A stretch of 7,986 nt of DNA from an uncultured Ruminococcus sp. (GTDB lineage: Bacteria > Bacillota > Clostridia > Oscillospirales > Ruminococcaceae), in NCBI GenBank assembly GCA_945867875.1, contig CAMBJF010000104.1, positions 1-7,986 on the forward strand, in the 5' to 3' direction. Positions 6,105 to 7,986 of the stretch are shown piece after piece (position 1 is the stretch's first letter; each line of letters starts with the position of its first letter). Both the position numbers and the translations under genes were made by a program. The notes under the pieces are model-generated. The model was not told the origin of the DNA. It saw only the letters and a program-made list of their open reading frames with translations, and ran no database searches.

Positions 6105-7832
6105 TTACTTAACGATTGCCTTGGGCTTGCAGACCTCTGTGCAGATTCCGCAGCCTACGCACTGAGTATGGTCGATAACGCACTTGCCGTTTCTTACGGA
6201 AATTGCGGGACAGCCCAGCTTTAAGCACATCTTACAGCCGACGCACTTATTCTCGTCCACCTTAAGGGGAGGATTGTGCTTAACATATTTAAGAAGTGCA
6301 CAGGGACGTCGGGAAATTATAACAGAAGCCTCAGGAGCGGCAAGCTCCTCCTTGATGGCAGCCTCAGTCTGAGCCAGATCGTAGGGGTCAACCACAACCA
6401 CTCTCTTGATTCCCACCGCATGACAAAGCTCCTCAAGGTTAACAGCCGCCGCAGGATCACCCTTGAGATTTTTGCCCGTAGTGGGGTTCTGCTGATGACC
6501 TGTCATACCTGTAATGGAGTTGTCGAGAATGATAACGGTGGAATTTGTGGCATTATATGCAATGTTCACAAGACCTGTTATGCCGCTGTGCATAAACGTG
6601 GAATCACCGATAACAGCAACTGTTTTCTTCTCGGCTTCCTCTCCCCTTGCCTTGTTGAAGCCGTGGAGTGCGGAAACGGAAGCACCCATACAAATGGTGG
6701 TGTCCATTGAATTAAGAGGTGCGGAAGCGCCGAGGGTGTAGCAGCCGATATCGCCCGAAACGGTGATCTTGTTCTTTGAAAGGCAATAGAACAGACCTCT
6801 GTGGGGACATCCTGCGCACATAACGGGAGGACGGACAGGAACATTCTCGGGGAATGCCATGACCTCGTTCTTTTTGCCAAGAAGCTTTTCAGCGACAACA
6901 GCCTGAGAAAATTCGCCGATGAAGCCGAATATCTCCTTGCCCTTAACGTCAAGACCAAGCTTGCGGCAGTGAGTCTCGATAACATCATCAAGCTCCTCGA
7001 TAACATAAACGGTCTTGTGCTTTGCGCAGAAGTCCTTTATGAGCTGAACGGGGAAAGGATTTACCATACCAAGCTTAAGGTATGAAGCGCTGTCCCCCAT
7101 TGCCTCCCTTGCGTACTGGAAGCAAACGCCGCTTGTGATGATGCCGATGTCGGTGTTATTTTCGATGACCTTATTTAAAGGAGAAGTCTCTGCGTATGTA
7201 ACAAGCTTTGCTGTTCTCTCCTCAACAAAAACGTGCTTTGGACGGGCATATGCGGGCATCATAACGTATTTCTGAGGACATTTTACATATTCCTTAAGAG
7301 GGTGCTCCTCCCTGTCGAAAAGCTCAACTGCTGACTGGGAATGAGCAACTCTTGTGCACATTCTTACGATAACGGGAGTGTCGAATTTCTCGGATATCTC
7401 GTATGCAGCCTTGACAAAATCTCTTACCTCACCCGAATCGGAGGGTTCAAGCATAGGAACCTTTGCAGCAATGGCATAATGACGGGAATCCTGCTCGTTC
7501 TGAGAGGAGTGCATTCCGGGGTCGTCAGCAACAGCAAGCACCATTCCGCCGTTCACACCTGTGTATGAGAATGTGAACAGAGGGTCAGCGGCAACGTTCA
7601 GACCAACGTGCTTCATTCCGCAGAATGAACGCGCACCTGCGATAGAAGCGCCGATAGCGGTCTCGGCAGCCACCTTTTCATTGGGCGCCCACTCAGCATA
7701 GATATCGTCGTATTTAGCGGCGTACTCGGTGATCTCGGTGGAGGGGGTTCCGGGGTAGCTTGAAACCACCGTAACTCCAGCCTCGTAAAGACCTCTTGCA
7801 AACGCCTCATTTCCAAGCATAAGCTTTTTCAT
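6105..7832 (-). CDS. iorA: Indolepyruvate ferredoxin oxidoreductase, alpha subunit
   Basis: This is the large, thiamine-diphosphate and iron-sulphur subunit. With IorB it oxidatively decarboxylates indolepyruvate, phenylpyruvate or hydroxyphenylpyruvate to the arylacetyl-CoA, passing electrons to ferredoxin; the reverse reductive carboxylation is possible. The 575-residue chain shows the pyrimidine-binding domain at the amino end (YPGTPSTEI at 26-34, NEKVAAETAIGASIAG at 51-66, DDPGMHSSQNEQDSRH at 103-118). The CAGCPHRG motif is at 339-346. The thiamine-diphosphate domain follows, with GDIGCYTLG (360-368), GDSTFMHSGITGL (409-421) and LDNSITGMTGHQ (436-447). The carboxy end is a two-cluster ferredoxin domain: Cys530, 533, 536, 541 and Cys558, 561, 564, 568. 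The first motif has four residues before its last Cys, the second three. AAAGGA lies upstream of the ATG. It is the first gene of the operon, behind a clear promoter. Confidence 0.96.
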   Translation of the reverse strand: MKKLMLGNEAFARGLYEAGVTVVSSYPGTPSTEITEYAAKYDDIYAEWAPNEKVAAETAIGASIAGARSFCGMKHVGLNVAADPLFTFSYTGVNGGMVLAVADDPGMHSSQNEQDSRHYAIAAKVPMLEPSDSGEVRDFVKAAYEISEKFDTPVIVRMCTRVAHSQSAVELFDREEHPLKEYVKCPQKYVMMPAYARPKHVFVEERTAKLVTYAETSPLNKVIENNTDIGIITSGVCFQYAREAMGDSASYLKLGMVNPFPVQLIKDFCAKHKTVYVIEELDDVIETHCRKLGLDVKGKEIFGFIGEFSQAVVAEKLLGKKNEVMAFPENVPVRPPVMCAGCPHRGLFYCLSKNKITVSGDIGCYTLGASAPLNSMDTTICMGASVSALHGFNKARGEEAEKKTVAVIGDSTFMHSGITGLVNIAYNATNSTVIILDNSITGMTGHQQNPTTGKNLKGDPAAAVNLEELCHAVGIKRVVVVDPYDLAQTEAAIKEELAAPEASVIISRRPCALLKYVKHNPPLKVDENKCVGCKMCLKLGCPAISVRNGKCVIDHTQCVGCGICTEVCKPKAIVK

Positions 7833-7882
7833 CAGAATAATTTCCTTTCTTACAACTAAACTTAGTAGTCAAATTTACTATA

Positions 7883-7911
7883 ATTATATCACCTTTGGCG
7901 AATAATTTCAA
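7883..7911 (-). promoter_or_regulatory. Sigma-A-type promoter of the ior operon
   Basis: On the minus strand, TTGAAA (7906-7911) is followed after exactly 17 bp by a perfect TATAAT (7883-7888). Transcription would start near 7876 and give a leader of roughly 43 bases before the iorA ATG. This leader is too short for a riboswitch, and I see no attenuator hairpin in it. Control, if any, would act at the promoter. Confidence 0.8.
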
Positions 7912-7941
7912 TACAATTTGGCAAAATTCTTTCGCTTTCGC

Positions 7942-7984
7942 AAAATTTATAGAAAACTACATCAAAATTATAGAAAACTACATC
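7942..7984. repeat. Tandem direct repeat, 22 + 21 bp, upstream of the ior promoter
   Basis: The unit AAAATT(T)ATAGAAAACTACATC occurs at 7942-7963 and again at 7964-7984, identical apart from one extra T in the first copy. It lies about 30 bp upstream of the -35 box and may continue past the window edge. The period is about two helix turns, which would suit adjacent copies of a DNA-binding protein. There is no spacer between copies, so it is not a CRISPR array. Confidence 0.75.
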
Positions 7985-7986
7985 AG

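Noticed and set aside
7942..7984. Start of a CRISPR array
   Set aside because: The two repeat copies touch each other with no spacer between them, and no cas gene is in the window.

Overview
The window looks like a piece of an anaerobic, low-to-mid GC Firmicute chromosome, most like the Ruminococcus / Oscillospiraceae group. The evidence is strong GGAGG-type ribosome binding sites, meso-diaminopimelate synthesis through the DapL aminotransferase, an ANTAR regulator of a clostridial kind, and a ferredoxin-dependent indolepyruvate oxidoreductase, which implies anaerobic metabolism. The genus is an impression from protein style; no search was run.

Left part (1-2650, + strand). A three-gene run ends in a hairpin terminator. 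It holds the 3' part of an ANTAR-domain response regulator whose receiver appears to lack the phospho-acceptor Asp, then dapF (diaminopimelate epimerase), then dapL (LL-diaminopimelate aminotransferase). DapL makes LL-DAP from tetrahydrodipicolinate in one step and DapF epimerises it to meso-DAP for peptidoglycan and lysine.

Middle part (2650-3160). Two convergent operons meet here. The stretch holds a ~185-bp, nearly palindromic, MITE-like element with two further internal hairpins. It abuts the broken end of a minus-strand gene that keeps only the first ~75 residues of a D-3-phosphoglycerate dehydrogenase-like protein. The rest of that gene is not in the window. A terminator for the right-hand operon lies just beyond.

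Right part (3162-7986, - strand). A five-gene operon is read right to left: iorA, an unrecognised membrane protein, iorB, a phenylacetate-CoA ligase (paaK-like, GTG start) and a tandem-ACT protein. Spacings are 17-57 bp, and a good sigma-A-type promoter lies about 50 bp upstream of iorA. IorAB interconverts arylpyruvates and arylacetyl-CoA using ferredoxin and CoA. The ligase interconverts arylacetate and arylacetyl-CoA. The ACT protein probably senses an amino acid. Together they could oxidise aromatic amino acid skeletons to arylacetates. Run in reverse, they could build Phe, Trp or Tyr skeletons from environmental arylacetates by reductive carboxylation, an activity known for rumen bacteria. 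The direction cannot be read from sequence.

The points most worth a second look are the membrane gene lodged between the two Ior subunits, the MITE-like palindrome with the gene it truncates, a 21-22-bp tandem repeat upstream of the iorA promoter, and the degenerate receiver of the ANTAR protein.
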